In this document: one piece after another, positions 1 through 9,560 of the stretch | How the letters are laid out: each line of letters starts with the position of its first letter | Numbering within the stretch: the first letter of the stretch is position 1 | Origin: JBHHZM01 sp046758065 | GTDB lineage: Bacteria; Pseudomonadota; Alphaproteobacteria; JAAXGF01 | Direction: 5' to 3' | NCBI GenBank assembly: GCA_046758065.1 | Contig: JBHHZM010000063.1 | Coordinates: forward strand, 1 to 18,345 | Length of the DNA: 18,345 nt | The notes under the pieces: generated by a model | The model's input: the letters and a program-made list of their open reading frames with translations, nothing else | Told to the model about the DNA's origin: nothing | Databases searched by the model: none | Made by a program: the position numbers and the translations under genes

Positions 1-1315
<1,315 letters not shown>

Positions 1316-1328
1316 CGCGCCGTCCCGC

Positions 1329-2378
1329 TCAGCCCAGGGTCTTGCGCGGGTCGAAGGCGTCGCGCAACGCCTCGCCGATGAAGATCATGAGGCTCAGCAT
1401 GATGGCGAGGACGAAGAACGCGGTGAAGCCCAGCCAGGGCGCCTGCAGGTTGGCCTTGCCCTGTTGCAGGAGCTCGCCGAGCGAGGGCGAACCGGGCGGC
1501 AGGCCGAAGCCGAGGAAGTCGAGCGAGGTCAGCGTGACGATCGAGCCGTTGAGGATGAAGGGCAGGAAGGTGAAGGTCGCGACCATGGCGTTGGGCAGCA
1601 CGTGCCTGAACATGATCGCGACGTTGCCCAGCCCGAGCGCGCGGGCGGCGCGCACGTAATCGAAGTTGCGCGCGCGCAGGAACTCGGCGCGCACCACGCC
1701 GACCAGCGCCATCCAGCTGAACAGCAGCATGAGACCGAGCAGCCACCAGAAATTGGGCTCGACCACCGAGGCCAGGATGATCAGCAGGTAGAGCACCGGG
1801 AGCCCCGACCAGATCTCGATGAAGCGCTGGAACAGGAGATCGACCCAGCCGCCGAAATAACCCTGCACCGCGCCGGCGGCGACGCCGACGATCGAGCTCA
1901 GCGCCGTGAGGGTCAGACCGAAAAGGACCGAAATACGGAAGCCGTAGATCAGCCGGGCCACCACGTCGCGGCCCTGATCGTCGGTTCCCAGCCAGTTCTC
2001 GGCGGTCGGAGGCGAGGGCGCCGGCGTCGGCAGATCGAAGTTGATGGTGCTATAGCTGTAGGGGATCGGCGGCCAGATCATCCAGCCCTTCTTCTCGATC
2101 AGCTCGACGACGAATTCGTCGCGGTAGTCGGCCTCGGTGGGGAAATCGCCGCCGAAGGCGGTCTCGGGATAGGAAACGAAAATCGGGACGTAATAATCGC
2201 CGTCGTAGGCGATCAGGAGCGGCTTGTCGTTGGCGACGAATTCGGCGAACAGGCTGATCGTGAACAGCACGAGAAAGATCCAAAGCGAGACGAATCCGCG
2301 CCGGTTGGCCCGGAAGTTGTAGAGTCGGCGCTGGGTCAGCGGCGTGATGCGCATGCCGAGGAAGCGGTCCTCCGTCAC
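1329..2378 (-). CDS. yejE: YejE-like peptide ABC transporter permease
   Basis: An inner-membrane permease of 349 residues, close to the usual YejE length of about 340. A first membrane helix lies at about residues 29-50. A long extracytoplasmic segment with aromatic-rich sequence (WPPIPYSYSTINFDLP) follows, which is typical of YejE rather than of DppC/OppC. Next comes the conserved ENWLGTDDQGRDVVARLIYG stretch that opens the transport domain. The cytoplasmic EAA-type loop (FDYVRAARALGLGN, then HVLPNA) contacts the ATPase. The start is 3 nt after the yejB stop, so translation is probably coupled. It should pair with YejB to form the membrane channel. Confidence 0.95.
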   Translation of the reverse strand: MTEDRFLGMRITPLTQRRLYNFRANRRGFVSLWIFLVLFTISLFAEFVANDKPLLIAYDGDYYVPIFVSYPETAFGGDFPTEADYRDEFVVELIEKKGWMIWPPIPYSYSTINFDLPTPAPSPPTAENWLGTDDQGRDVVARLIYGFRISVLFGLTLTALSSIVGVAAGAVQGYFGGWVDLLFQRFIEIWSGLPVLYLLIILASVVEPNFWWLLGLMLLFSWMALVGVVRAEFLRARNFDYVRAARALGLGNVAIMFRHVLPNAMVATFTFLPFILNGSIVTLTSLDFLGFGLPPGSPSLGELLQQGKANLQAPWLGFTAFFVLAIMLSLMIFIGEALRDAFDPRKTLG

Positions 2379-2381
2379 CGC

Positions 2382-3497
2382 TCAGACCTCCCGGCTCTCG
2401 AAGTCGATGCGCGGGTCGATGACCACGTACATCATGTCGCCTATCAGGTTGAGCAGGAGCCCGAGCAGGGTGAAGAAGTAGAGCGTCGCGAACATGATCG
2501 GGTAATCGCGGTTGATCGCCGCCTCGAAGCCGAGCAGACCGAGGCCGTCGAGCGAGAAAATCACCTCGATCAGCAGCGCCCCGGTGAACAGGATGCCGAC
2601 GAAGGCGCTGGGGAAGCCGGCGACCACGATCAGCATGGCGTTGCGGAAGACGTGGCCGTAGAGCACGCGTCGCTCGCCCAGGCCCTTGGCGCGGGCGGTC
2701 ACGACGTACTGCATGTTGATCTGATCGAGGAACGAGTTCTTGGTCAGCATGGTGAGCCCGGCGAAGCCGCCGATCACCAGCGCCAGGATCGGCAGCGTGA
2801 TGTGCCAGAAGTAATCGGCGATTCGCGCCGGCCAGCTCATCTCCTCCCAGTTCGGCGAGGTCAGCCCGCGCAGGGGGAACCAGTCGAGGTAGCTGCCGCC
2901 GGCAAACAGCACGATCATGAGGATGGCGAACAGGAAGCCGGGAATCGCGTAACCGACAATGACCACGCCGGACGTCCAGACGTCGAACCGCGAGCCGTCG
3001 CGCACCGCCTTGGCGATGCCGAGGGGAATCGAGATCAGATAGACCAGCAGCGTCGTCCACAGCCCGAGCGAAATGGAAACGGGCATCTTTTCGAACACCA
3101 GCTCGACGACCGAGCGGTCGCGGAAGAAACTGTCGCCGAAGTCGAAGCGCAGGTAGTTGCCCATCATCTTGAGGAAGCGTTCGTATGCCGGCTTGTCGAA
3201 GCCGTACATCCGCTCGATCTCCTTGACGAACGCGGGATCGAGACCCTGGGCGCCGCGGTACTTGCTGGTCGCGCCGCCGGTGCTACCGGTGGGCTGCGCC
3301 GCGCGCAGATCGGCGACGTCCTGCTGCGCGCCGGCGCCGAAGCGCGCCGTGGCCTCGACCGCGGTGCCCTGAAGCTGGGCGATAAGCTGTTCGACCGGCC
3401 CGCCGGGCGCGAACTGGATGATGACGAAGTTGACCAGCATGATCCCGAACAGCGTCGGGACGATGAGCAGGAGCCGGCGGACGATGTAGGCGAGCAT
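2382..3497 (-). CDS. yejB: YejB-like peptide ABC transporter permease
   Basis: A second inner-membrane permease of 371 residues (YejB is usually about 360). The N-terminus MLAYIVRRLLLIVPTLFGI is the classic first helix of DppB/OppB/YejB permeases, followed by NFVIIQFAPGGPVE. A long insert at about residues 40-95 between the first helix and the transport domain is characteristic of YejB. The EAA loop reads MQYVVTARAKGLGERRV, and the C-terminus has the usual YVVIDPRIDF motif. It lies 77 nt after yejA and 3 nt before yejE. No strong Shine-Dalgarno site is seen before its ATG. With YejE it forms the translocation pathway for oligopeptides. Confidence 0.95.
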   Translation of the reverse strand: MLAYIVRRLLLIVPTLFGIMLVNFVIIQFAPGGPVEQLIAQLQGTAVEATARFGAGAQQDVADLRAAQPTGSTGGATSKYRGAQGLDPAFVKEIERMYGFDKPAYERFLKMMGNYLRFDFGDSFFRDRSVVELVFEKMPVSISLGLWTTLLVYLISIPLGIAKAVRDGSRFDVWTSGVVIVGYAIPGFLFAILMIVLFAGGSYLDWFPLRGLTSPNWEEMSWPARIADYFWHITLPILALVIGGFAGLTMLTKNSFLDQINMQYVVTARAKGLGERRVLYGHVFRNAMLIVVAGFPSAFVGILFTGALLIEVIFSLDGLGLLGFEAAINRDYPIMFATLYFFTLLGLLLNLIGDMMYVVIDPRIDFESREV

Positions 3498-3574
3498 GCG
3501 GCGCTAGAGCGGTTCCCGGTTGATCGGACCCATTTGAACGGGCTGATTTTGCGCGTTGGCCGGTCGCGACGCGA

Positions 3575-5422
3575 TCATTGCGTGACGGTCGCTGTCTCTT
3601 TCTTCGCCAGCGCTTCCTCCTTGGCGGGGTCGACCCACCAGGTGTCGAAACCGAGGCTGTACTTCGGCGTGATCGCCGGACGCGAGAACTTGTTCCAGTA
3701 GGCCACCCGGAAGTGCCGGATGTGCCATTGGGGAACGACGTAATGTCCCCACAGGAGCACCCGGTCGAGCGCGCGGGTCGCGGCGACCAGGCTCTTGCGG
3801 TCGGACGCCGCGATGACCTTCTCGACCAGCGCGTCGACCACCGGATCCTTGATGCCGGCGTAGTTGCGGCTGCCCCGTGTGTCGGCGGCCCGGCTGGTCC
3901 AGAAATTGCGCTGTTCGTTGCCCGGCGAGAGCGACTGCCCGATCGAGCCGACGATGACGTCGAAATCGAACGAATCGAGGCGGTTCTGATACTGGGCGGT
4001 GTCGACCAGACGGACGCGCGCAACGACGCCGAGCTTTTCCAGGTTCTTGATGAACGGCGCAATGATGCGCTCGAAGGCGGGCGCGATGATCAGGAACTCG
4101 ATCTCCAGCGGCTCGCCGGTCTCGGGATTGACGAGCACGCCGTCCTTGATCGTCCATCCCGCTTTGCGAAGCATCTTCAGTGCGGTCCGCAGATTGCGCC
4201 GCGCGTTGCCCGAGCCGTCGGTCCTGGGCGGCATGTATTCCCGGGTAAAGACCTCGGACGGCAATCGGTCGCGGAACGGTTCGAGCAGGGCGAGCTCGTC
4301 GCCTGAGGGCAGGCCCGACGAGGCGAGTTCCGAGTTCGAGAAGTAGCTCGTCGTGCGGGTATAGGCGCCGTTGAACAGGTTCTTGTTGGTCCACTCGAAA
4401 TCGAAGGCGTAGGCGAGCGCCGCGCGCACCCTGCGGTCCTTGAACTTGGTCCGCCGGGTATTGAAGAAGAAGCCCTGCATGCCGGTCGGCAGGCTGTGGG
4501 CGATCTCCTCCTTCTTGATGAGTCCGGCGTCGAACGGCGGCCCTACGTAGGCGGTGGCCCAGACCTTGGCGGTATTCTCCTGGCGGAAGTCGTACTCGTG
4601 CGCCTTGAACGCCTCCATCGCGACCGTGGGATCGCGGTAGTAGTCGATGCGAATGACGTCGAAATTGTTCTGGCCGCGCCTGACCGGAAGGTCGGCGCCC
4701 CAGTAGTCGGCGACCCGGCGGTAGGTGATCGAACGGCCGGGATCGACGCTCTCGACCCGGTAGGGACCGCTTCCCATCGGCGCTTCGAGGGTGGTTTTCT
4801 CGAAATCATGCGTGCTGTAGTAGGCCTTCGAGAGGATCGGGATCTGCCCCATGATCAGCGGCAGCTCGCGGTTGACGTCGGTGCCGAAGCTGAACTTGAC
4901 CCGGCGTTCACCGAGCTTCTCGGCGGAGACGACGCTGGCGTAGTAGGCGCGGTAGAACGGGTGTCCCTTGGTGCGCAGCGTCTCGAGCGAGAAAATCACG
5001 TCGTCCGCGGTGATCGGCGTGCCGTCATGCCAGCGCGCTTGCGGGCGCAGCGTGAAGATGACCCAGGACCGGTCTTTCGGCATCTCGATCGATTCGGCGA
5101 TCAGGCCGTATTCGGAGAACGGCTCGTCGCTCGATCCCATCATCAGGCTTTCGAACAGGTTGAATTGCAGGCCCGCGGCGGTGACTCCCTTGAGAATGAA
5201 CGGATTGAGGCTGTCGTAGGTGCCGATGGCATGAAGCCGCACCTTGCCCCCCTTGGGCGCGTTCGGGTCGGCGTAGTCGAAATGCGTGAAGTCGGGACCG
5301 TATTTGAGATCGCCGTACATGGCGACACCGTGGCCGACGTAGACATCGCCCGCGGCCCCGGCGCGCGTGCCCGCCGAAACGGCGAACAGCAGGGCGGCGG
5401 CGAGGGCAATGGCGAGGCGCAT
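3575..5422 (-). CDS. yejA: YejA-like periplasmic oligopeptide-binding protein
   Basis: An extracytoplasmic solute-binding protein of the SBP_bac_5 family (615 residues; YejA is about 600), which delivers peptides to the YejBE channel. The start was set at the ATG at 5420-5422 rather than 57 nt upstream, because it gives a clean signal peptide (MRLAIALAAALLFAVSAG, cleavage near AGA-AGD, about residue 24) and has AGGGG a few bases upstream. Family signatures include HGVAMYGDLKYGPDFTHFDY and APKGGKVRLHAIGTYDSLNPF. The gene leads the yejABEF order seen in enterobacteria. In other bacteria this system imports oligopeptides, including the peptide-nucleotide antibiotic microcin C; the substrate here cannot be read from sequence. 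Confidence 0.95.
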   Translation of the reverse strand: MRLAIALAAALLFAVSAGTRAGAAGDVYVGHGVAMYGDLKYGPDFTHFDYADPNAPKGGKVRLHAIGTYDSLNPFILKGVTAAGLQFNLFESLMMGSSDEPFSEYGLIAESIEMPKDRSWVIFTLRPQARWHDGTPITADDVIFSLETLRTKGHPFYRAYYASVVSAEKLGERRVKFSFGTDVNRELPLIMGQIPILSKAYYSTHDFEKTTLEAPMGSGPYRVESVDPGRSITYRRVADYWGADLPVRRGQNNFDVIRIDYYRDPTVAMEAFKAHEYDFRQENTAKVWATAYVGPPFDAGLIKKEEIAHSLPTGMQGFFFNTRRTKFKDRRVRAALAYAFDFEWTNKNLFNGAYTRTTSYFSNSELASSGLPSGDELALLEPFRDRLPSEVFTREYMPPRTDGSGNARRNLRTALKMLRKAGWTIKDGVLVNPETGEPLEIEFLIIAPAFERIIAPFIKNLEKLGVVARVRLVDTAQYQNRLDSFDFDVIVGSIGQSLSPGNEQRNFWTSRAADTRGSRNYAGIKDPVVDALVEKVIAASDRKSLVAATRALDRVLLWGHYVVPQWHIRHFRVAYWNKFSRPAITPKYSLGFDTWWVDPAKEEALAKKETATVTQ

Positions 5423-5478
5423 GAGGGACCCCTGCGCTGGTGTCGTTCGGCGCGGCGGGTTGCCCGCAACGCGCTGCA

Positions 5479-5508
5479 AATCTAGCCCGGAATTCCCACC
5501 AAAGTCAC
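5479..5508 (-). promoter_or_regulatory. Candidate yejA promoter inside the inverted-repeat arm
   Basis: Reading the minus strand, GTGACT (5503-5508) and TAGATT (5479-5484) are separated by 18 nt. Each matches 4 of 6 bases of the sigma-70 type hexamers. Transcription would start near 5472, giving a leader of about 50 nt before the yejA ATG. The match is moderate, and GC-rich DNA produces such pairs by chance. Its position inside the left arm of the inverted repeat is notable. Confidence 0.25.
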
Positions 5509-5638
5509 GAGTGGCGTCGCGGGCGCGCGGCGGCGGCCCGCGAGGACAAGCCCGAAGAGCGTAGCGGGGCTTACGGTCGAGGGCTTCGACGACGCGGACG
5601 CCCCGCGCGGCGCGACCTTGGTGGGAAATCCGGGCTGG
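5482..5638. repeat. 157-bp inverted-repeat element between hisN and yejA
   Basis: The left arm (5482-5506, beginning CTAGCCCGGAATTCCCACC) and right arm (5614-5638, ending GGTGGGAAATCCGGGCTGG) are reverse complements at 22 of 25 positions. Between them lie a hairpin AAGCCC/GGGCTT (5548-5553 and 5567-5572) and another GTCGA/TCGAC (5576-5580 and 5586-5590). No protein is supported. The layout resembles a small non-autonomous mobile element or dispersed intergenic repeat, or a structured RNA. No clear target-site duplication is visible and no second copy lies in this window. Together with flanking sequence it fills most of the 269-nt gap 5423-5691. Confidence 0.6.
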
Positions 5639-5659
5639 TGCTTCCGGGCGGTCACGACA

Positions 5660-5683
5660 ACCGCCGCCGTTTCAACCGGCGGT
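5660..5683 (-). terminator. Possible hairpin terminator after hisN
   Basis: Arms ACCGCCG (5660-5666) and CGGCGGT (5677-5683) pair perfectly around a 10-nt loop, starting 8 nt past the hisN stop on the minus strand. There is no U-tract after the stem, so it is not a canonical rho-independent terminator; it may only stabilise the 3' end of the transcript. Confidence 0.3.
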
Positions 5684-5691
5684 GAGCGCGC

Positions 5692-6471
5692 TCAGCCGGC
5701 AATCCGTTCGAGCGCCAGGGCGTGCGCCCGCCGGTCGCCGGCGGCGAGCACCCGCGGACCCGAATCGAGACGCAGCGGCGCGCCTTCCCAGTCGGTCATC
5801 ACCCCGCCCGCGTTCTCGATCACCGGCGCCAGCGCGCAGAAGTCGTGGGGGGCCACCCCGTTCTCGATCCCGAGGTCGGCGAAGCCGCCCGCGATCAGGC
5901 CGAAGCCGTAACAGTCGGTGCCGTAATGGGTCCAGTTCACCACGTCGCGCAGGCGGTCGAGGGCGGCGAGGTTTTCGCCGTCGTAGTAATGCGGCGAGGA
6001 GGTGATCAGCACGGCGTCGCACAAGCTCTCGCAGGCGCGGCAGCGAACCGGCGCGCGGTTCAGGGTGGTCGGCACGCCGTCGCCGCCGATCCAGCGCTCG
6101 CCGGTGATCGGTTGGTCGATGACGCCGAGCAGCGGCGCGCCGGCGCGGACGAAGGCGATCAGCGTGCCGAACATGGGAATGCCGTTGATGAACAGCCGGG
6201 TGCCGTCGATCGGGTCGATCACCCAGACCTCGTCGGCGTCGGCGCGCTCGTCCGCGAGTTCCTCGCCGACCACGCCGTGGCGGGGATAACGGGCGGCGAT
6301 CAATTCGCGCAGACGCGCCTCGACCGCGCGGTCGGCCTCGGTCACCGGGCTCATGCCCTCCTTGTAGGCGATGGCGAGCGGACGGCGGAAATAGCGCCGC
6401 ACCACCTCGCCGGCGGCGTCGGCAAGGGTTTCGGCGAAGGCGGCGATCTCGGCAAGGCGGGCGGCGGCCAT
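5692..6471 (-). CDS. hisN: Histidinol-phosphatase (inositol monophosphatase family)
   Basis: A 259-residue metal-dependent phosphatase of the inositol monophosphatase superfamily. The metal-binding residues are in place: GEE at about 69-71, the hallmark WVIDPIDGTRLF at about 83-94 (Asp86, Asp89), and Asp210 in the C-terminal APHDFCALAP segment. The DPIDGTRxF form and the overall length resemble the HisN-type histidinol-phosphate phosphatase that supplies histidine synthesis in many alphaproteobacteria. A broader role as inositol- or sugar-phosphatase cannot be excluded. The ATG start gives the expected family length. It is divergent from the HAD gene at 6625, with a 153-nt gap, and is followed by the inverted-repeat element. 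Confidence 0.85.
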   Translation of the reverse strand: MAAARLAEIAAFAETLADAAGEVVRRYFRRPLAIAYKEGMSPVTEADRAVEARLRELIAARYPRHGVVGEELADERADADEVWVIDPIDGTRLFINGIPMFGTLIAFVRAGAPLLGVIDQPITGERWIGGDGVPTTLNRAPVRCRACESLCDAVLITSSPHYYDGENLAALDRLRDVVNWTHYGTDCYGFGLIAGGFADLGIENGVAPHDFCALAPVIENAGGVMTDWEGAPLRLDSGPRVLAAGDRRAHALALERIAG

Positions 6472-6547
6472 GGCGCGTCAGTCTGCCCTTGGCCGCCGCC
6501 GTTGGAAAGCCCAATCGGCGGTAAATCCCCCCTCCGGCAGTTTCTTG

Positions 6548-6576
6548 TTGCACAGCGACCGCGGTGCGGGAACTAT
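6548..6576 (+). promoter_or_regulatory. Weak candidate promoter for the HAD-GATase operon
   Basis: TTGCAC (6548-6553) and AACTAT (6571-6576) are 17 nt apart in the 153-nt divergent gap between hisN and the HAD gene. The hexamers match the consensus only partly (3 of 6 each). The position, about 50 nt before the GTG start, is sensible. No operator-like palindrome was found here. Confidence 0.2.
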
Positions 6577-6624
6577 GCGCGCGCTCCGCCGGGCGCGGGG
6601 CGGGACCGAGCAACGAGGCACAAC

Positions 6625-7392
6625 GTGGCGGACGGCATCAGGGCGGTTACTTTCGATTTGTGGGACACCATGATCCGCGACGATTCCGACGAGCCGCGAC
6701 GCACGGCCCGCGGCTTGGGAAGCAAGCGCGACGACCGCCGCCGTCTGCTCCACGAGGCATTGTGCCGCGACGCCGGCATCGCCTATGAAACGGTGGCGGC
6801 CGCCTACGACGCCGCCGACGCCGCTTTCAACAAAGCGTGGAAGGAAGGCCACGTCACCTGGACGCTGCGCGAACGCCTCGACGTGGCGCTGGCGGAACTG
6901 GGACGGACACTCGCCGGGGATGCGCTCGATCGCCTCGTCGCCGCGACCGAGAACATGGAGATCGACGTGCCGCCCGATCCGGTCGAGGGGATCGCCGGGG
7001 CGCTCGCCGCCCTCGCCGGCAGCTACCGGCTTGGCGTCGTCTCCGACGCCATCGTCTCGCCCGGCCGCGTGCTGCGCCGGCTGCTCGAACACCACGGCCT
7101 GGCGCGGCATTTCTCCGGTTTCGTATTCTCCGACGAGATCGGCTGCTCGAAGCCGGACCCGCGCATGTTCCACTCGGCCGCCGAACAGCTCGGCGTGGAA
7201 CCGGGCGAAATGGTCCATGTCGGCGACCGCGACCACAACGACGTCAAGGGACCGCAGGCGCTCGGCATGAAGGCGGTGCTGTTCTCGGGCGTGCGCAGCG
7301 TCGACGAGCAGACCACCAGCGCCGACGCGATCTGTCGCGACCACGGCAAGCTGCCGGCGATCATCGATCGGCTGGCGACGGACCATCGCTAG
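6625..7392 (+). CDS. HAD-superfamily hydrolase with substituted acid/base residue
   Basis: A 255-residue cytoplasmic haloacid dehalogenase-like protein. Motif I is FDLWDT (nucleophile Asp11), with Trp13 where phosphatases usually have the acid/base Asp. Motif II is VVSDA (Ser140), motif III is Lys176 in GCSKPDP, and motif IV is GDRDHNDVKG (Asp201, Asp206). A helical cap lies between motifs I and II. The GTG start at 6625 was chosen because GAGG sits 6 nt upstream and the first beta strand follows at once; the open frame extends much further upstream but has no family match. It opens a plus-strand set with the amidotransferase 13 nt downstream. The substrate is unknown. Confidence 0.85.
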   Translation: MADGIRAVTFDLWDTMIRDDSDEPRRTARGLGSKRDDRRRLLHEALCRDAGIAYETVAAAYDAADAAFNKAWKEGHVTWTLRERLDVALAELGRTLAGDALDRLVAATENMEIDVPPDPVEGIAGALAALAGSYRLGVVSDAIVSPGRVLRRLLEHHGLARHFSGFVFSDEIGCSKPDPRMFHSAAEQLGVEPGEMVHVGDRDHNDVKGPQALGMKAVLFSGVRSVDEQTTSADAICRDHGKLPAIIDRLATDHR

Positions 7393-7405
7393 AAAGGCAG
7401 GAACC

Positions 7406-8263
7406 ATGAGCGGCGACCCGCGTTTTCTCGTTGTCGATGGCTACAAGCGCGAAGCGCGCGACGAGCTCGCCGCCGGCGGGGCGGCGGTCGCCGGTGATCT
7501 CTATGCGGCGATGCTGCGACGTTACGCGCCCGATGCGACGGTCGACTGCGTCTATCCCTCGGACGCCGATTCGAAGCTGCCGGCGGGCGCGGCGCTCGCC
7601 GGCTACGACGGCATCGCCTGGACCGGGTGCAGCCTCACCGTCTACGACGACGATCCGCTGGTCAGACGCCAGATCGAGTTCTGCCGCGCCGCCTTCGAGG
7701 CCGGCGTGCCGAGCTTCGGAAGCTGCTGGGCGTTGCAGATCGCCGTGGTCGCCGCCGGCGGCCTGTGTCGCGCCAACCCGCGCGGCCGCGAAATGGGCTT
7801 CGCACGCAAGATCCGCCTCACGCCGGCGGGCCGCGCCCATCCGATGTACACCGGCAAGGCCGACGTCTTCGACGCCTTCATCAGCCATGTCGACGAGGTT
7901 ACGCATCTGCCGGGCACGGCGGTACTGCTCGCTTCGAACCCGTTCACCCAGGTCCAGGCCGCGACCGTGACCCACGGCAAGGGAACCTTCTGGTCGGTGC
8001 AGTACCATCCGGAATACGACTTGCACGAAATGGCGCGGCTGATCTACTGCCGGCGCTTCAAGCTGCGCGATCTCGGGTTCTTCGTCGACGAGGCGCAGGC
8101 GCTCGCTTACGTCGACCAGATCGAGACCCTGCATCGCGACCCGTCGCGTTACGACATCGCCTGGGCGCTGGGTATCGACGACGACGTGATGAGACCCGAG
8201 ATCCGCCAACGCGAGGTGGCGAACTGGATCGAACAGCAGGTGATCCCGGCAATGCGCCGCTGA
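7406..8263 (+). CDS. Class I glutamine amidotransferase-like protein
   Basis: A stand-alone GATase1-fold protein of 285 residues that would hydrolyse glutamine or a gamma-glutamyl compound. The nucleophile Cys107 is in FGSCWALQ, and His201 and Glu203 are in QYHPEYD, completing the triad. The elbow has Ala where the family usually has Gly (G-x-C-x-G-x-Q). After the catalytic domain, a tail of about 75 residues (FKLRDLGFFVDEAQALAYVD onward) is helical and of unclear role. An AGGCAGGA site precedes the ATG, 13 nt after the HAD gene, so the two are probably co-transcribed. GMP synthase is unlikely because no ATP-pyrophosphatase domain is present. The substrate or ammonia acceptor is unknown. Confidence 0.85.
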   Translation: MSGDPRFLVVDGYKREARDELAAGGAAVAGDLYAAMLRRYAPDATVDCVYPSDADSKLPAGAALAGYDGIAWTGCSLTVYDDDPLVRRQIEFCRAAFEAGVPSFGSCWALQIAVVAAGGLCRANPRGREMGFARKIRLTPAGRAHPMYTGKADVFDAFISHVDEVTHLPGTAVLLASNPFTQVQAATVTHGKGTFWSVQYHPEYDLHEMARLIYCRRFKLRDLGFFVDEAQALAYVDQIETLHRDPSRYDIAWALGIDDDVMRPEIRQREVANWIEQQVIPAMRR

Positions 8264-8289
8264 CCGGCGTGCCGGCGCGCTCGGCCGTC

Positions 8290-9513
8290 ATGCGATACGC
8301 CGTCGCCGCGCTCGTCGCCCTGGTCGGGCTCGCTAGCGCGAACGCCCGCGCCGGTCCGCCGGCGGTCGGCGACCGCTTCGAGGTGCGCATCGCGGACCTG
8401 CCGGCGCCTTACGCCACCGCAAGCGCGCGCAACCCACCGCGCCGCATCGCTCGTCCGCCGGGCGCGGTTCCCGACGTCCCGCCGGGGTTTCGCGTGACCC
8501 TCTTCGCCCGGGGACTCGATCGCCCGCGCCGGCTGACGGTCGCGCCCAACGGCGACGTACTGGTCGCCGAATCGCGCGCCGGGCGCGTCACCCTGCTGCG
8601 CGATGCCGACGGCGACGGCGTGGCCGAGACGACCGCGACGTTCGCCCGCAATCACGACCAGCCGCACGGGCTCGCGGTGCGCGGCGGTTTCCTCTACGTC
8701 GCTGATACCGCGGGCATCTGGCGCTATGCCTATGCACCGGGGCAAACCCACGCCGCGAGCCGGCGCGAGCGGGTGACGCCGTCCGGCGCCTTCGGCCGTC
8801 CCGGGGGACACTGGACGCGCAATCTCGTTTTCAGCCGCGACGGTCGCCGTTTCTTCGTCGCCGTCGGCTCGCGCGGCAACCTCGCCGAGGAGGCGCCGCC
8901 CCGCGCCACGGTGCAGGTGTTCGACGCCGACGGCGGCGGCCAGCGCAGTTTCGCCATGGGCCTGCGCAACCCGGTGGGCATCGCCTTCTACCCCGGCAGC
9001 GACGATCTCTACGTGGTCGTCAACGAGCGCGACGGTCTCGGCGACGAGCTGGTGCCCGACTACCTTACCCGCATCGAAGACGGCGATTTCTTCGGCTGGC
9101 CCTACGCCTATCTCGGCGATCATCCACAACCCGGCTTCGCCGACCGCCGTCCCGACCTGGTGGCCCGTAGCAAACCGCCCGATCTTCCGTTCCGGGCGCA
9201 TTCCGCGCCGCTCGGCCTCGTGTTCTACGACGCCGACCAATTCCCGCCCGAGTATCGCGGCGACGCCTTCGTCGCGCTTCACGGCTCGTGGAACGCGGCC
9301 GAGCCGCGCGGCTACATGGTGGCGCGCGTGCCGTTCGAGAACGGCCGGCCCGCGGGGGGTTACGAAGCTTTCGCCACCGGCTTCTGGGCCTCCGGCAAGC
9401 GGCGCGCGCGGGTCTGGGGCCGGCCCGCCGGGCTGGCGGTCGCCGCCGACGGCAGCCTGCTCATCGCCGACGACGCCGGCGGCGCGGTCTGGCGGGTAAG
9501 CTACGCGCCGTAA
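8290..9513 (+). CDS. Exported PQQ-dependent sugar dehydrogenase / sorbosone dehydrogenase-like protein
   Basis: A secreted six-bladed beta-propeller protein of 407 residues resembling soluble aldose/L-sorbosone dehydrogenases. The start ATG at 8290 gives a signal peptide (MRYAVAALVALVGLASANARA, cleavage near residue 21). A GTG 21 nt upstream is in frame but would spoil the signal. Recognisable family segments are PPGFRVTLFARGLDRPR, LLRDADGDGVAET, NHDQPHGLAV, GLRNPVGIAFYP, DGDFFGWPYAYLG, FVALHGSWN and GRPAGLAVAADGSLLIADD. The protein would act in the periplasm with PQQ as cofactor; cofactor use is inferred from family. No Shine-Dalgarno site is evident; the gene begins 26 nt after the amidotransferase. 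No cytochrome partner or PQQ biosynthesis gene is in the window. Confidence 0.85.
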   Translation: MRYAVAALVALVGLASANARAGPPAVGDRFEVRIADLPAPYATASARNPPRRIARPPGAVPDVPPGFRVTLFARGLDRPRRLTVAPNGDVLVAESRAGRVTLLRDADGDGVAETTATFARNHDQPHGLAVRGGFLYVADTAGIWRYAYAPGQTHAASRRERVTPSGAFGRPGGHWTRNLVFSRDGRRFFVAVGSRGNLAEEAPPRATVQVFDADGGGQRSFAMGLRNPVGIAFYPGSDDLYVVVNERDGLGDELVPDYLTRIEDGDFFGWPYAYLGDHPQPGFADRRPDLVARSKPPDLPFRAHSAPLGLVFYDADQFPPEYRGDAFVALHGSWNAAEPRGYMVARVPFENGRPAGGYEAFATGFWASGKRRARVWGRPAGLAVAADGSLLIADDAGGAVWRVSYAP

Positions 9514-9560
9514 GCGGCGGCTTTGTGGACGCCCGGCCCGCTTGGGACCATAGTGCGGCG

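Noticed and set aside
5722..6624. N-terminal extension of the HAD frame
   Set aside because: It lies opposite hisN and has no family match; the GTG at 6625 has a suitable Shine-Dalgarno site and begins at motif I.
7627..8289. N-terminal extension of the sugar dehydrogenase frame
   Set aside because: It overlaps the amidotransferase in another frame and hides an obvious signal peptide starting at 8290.
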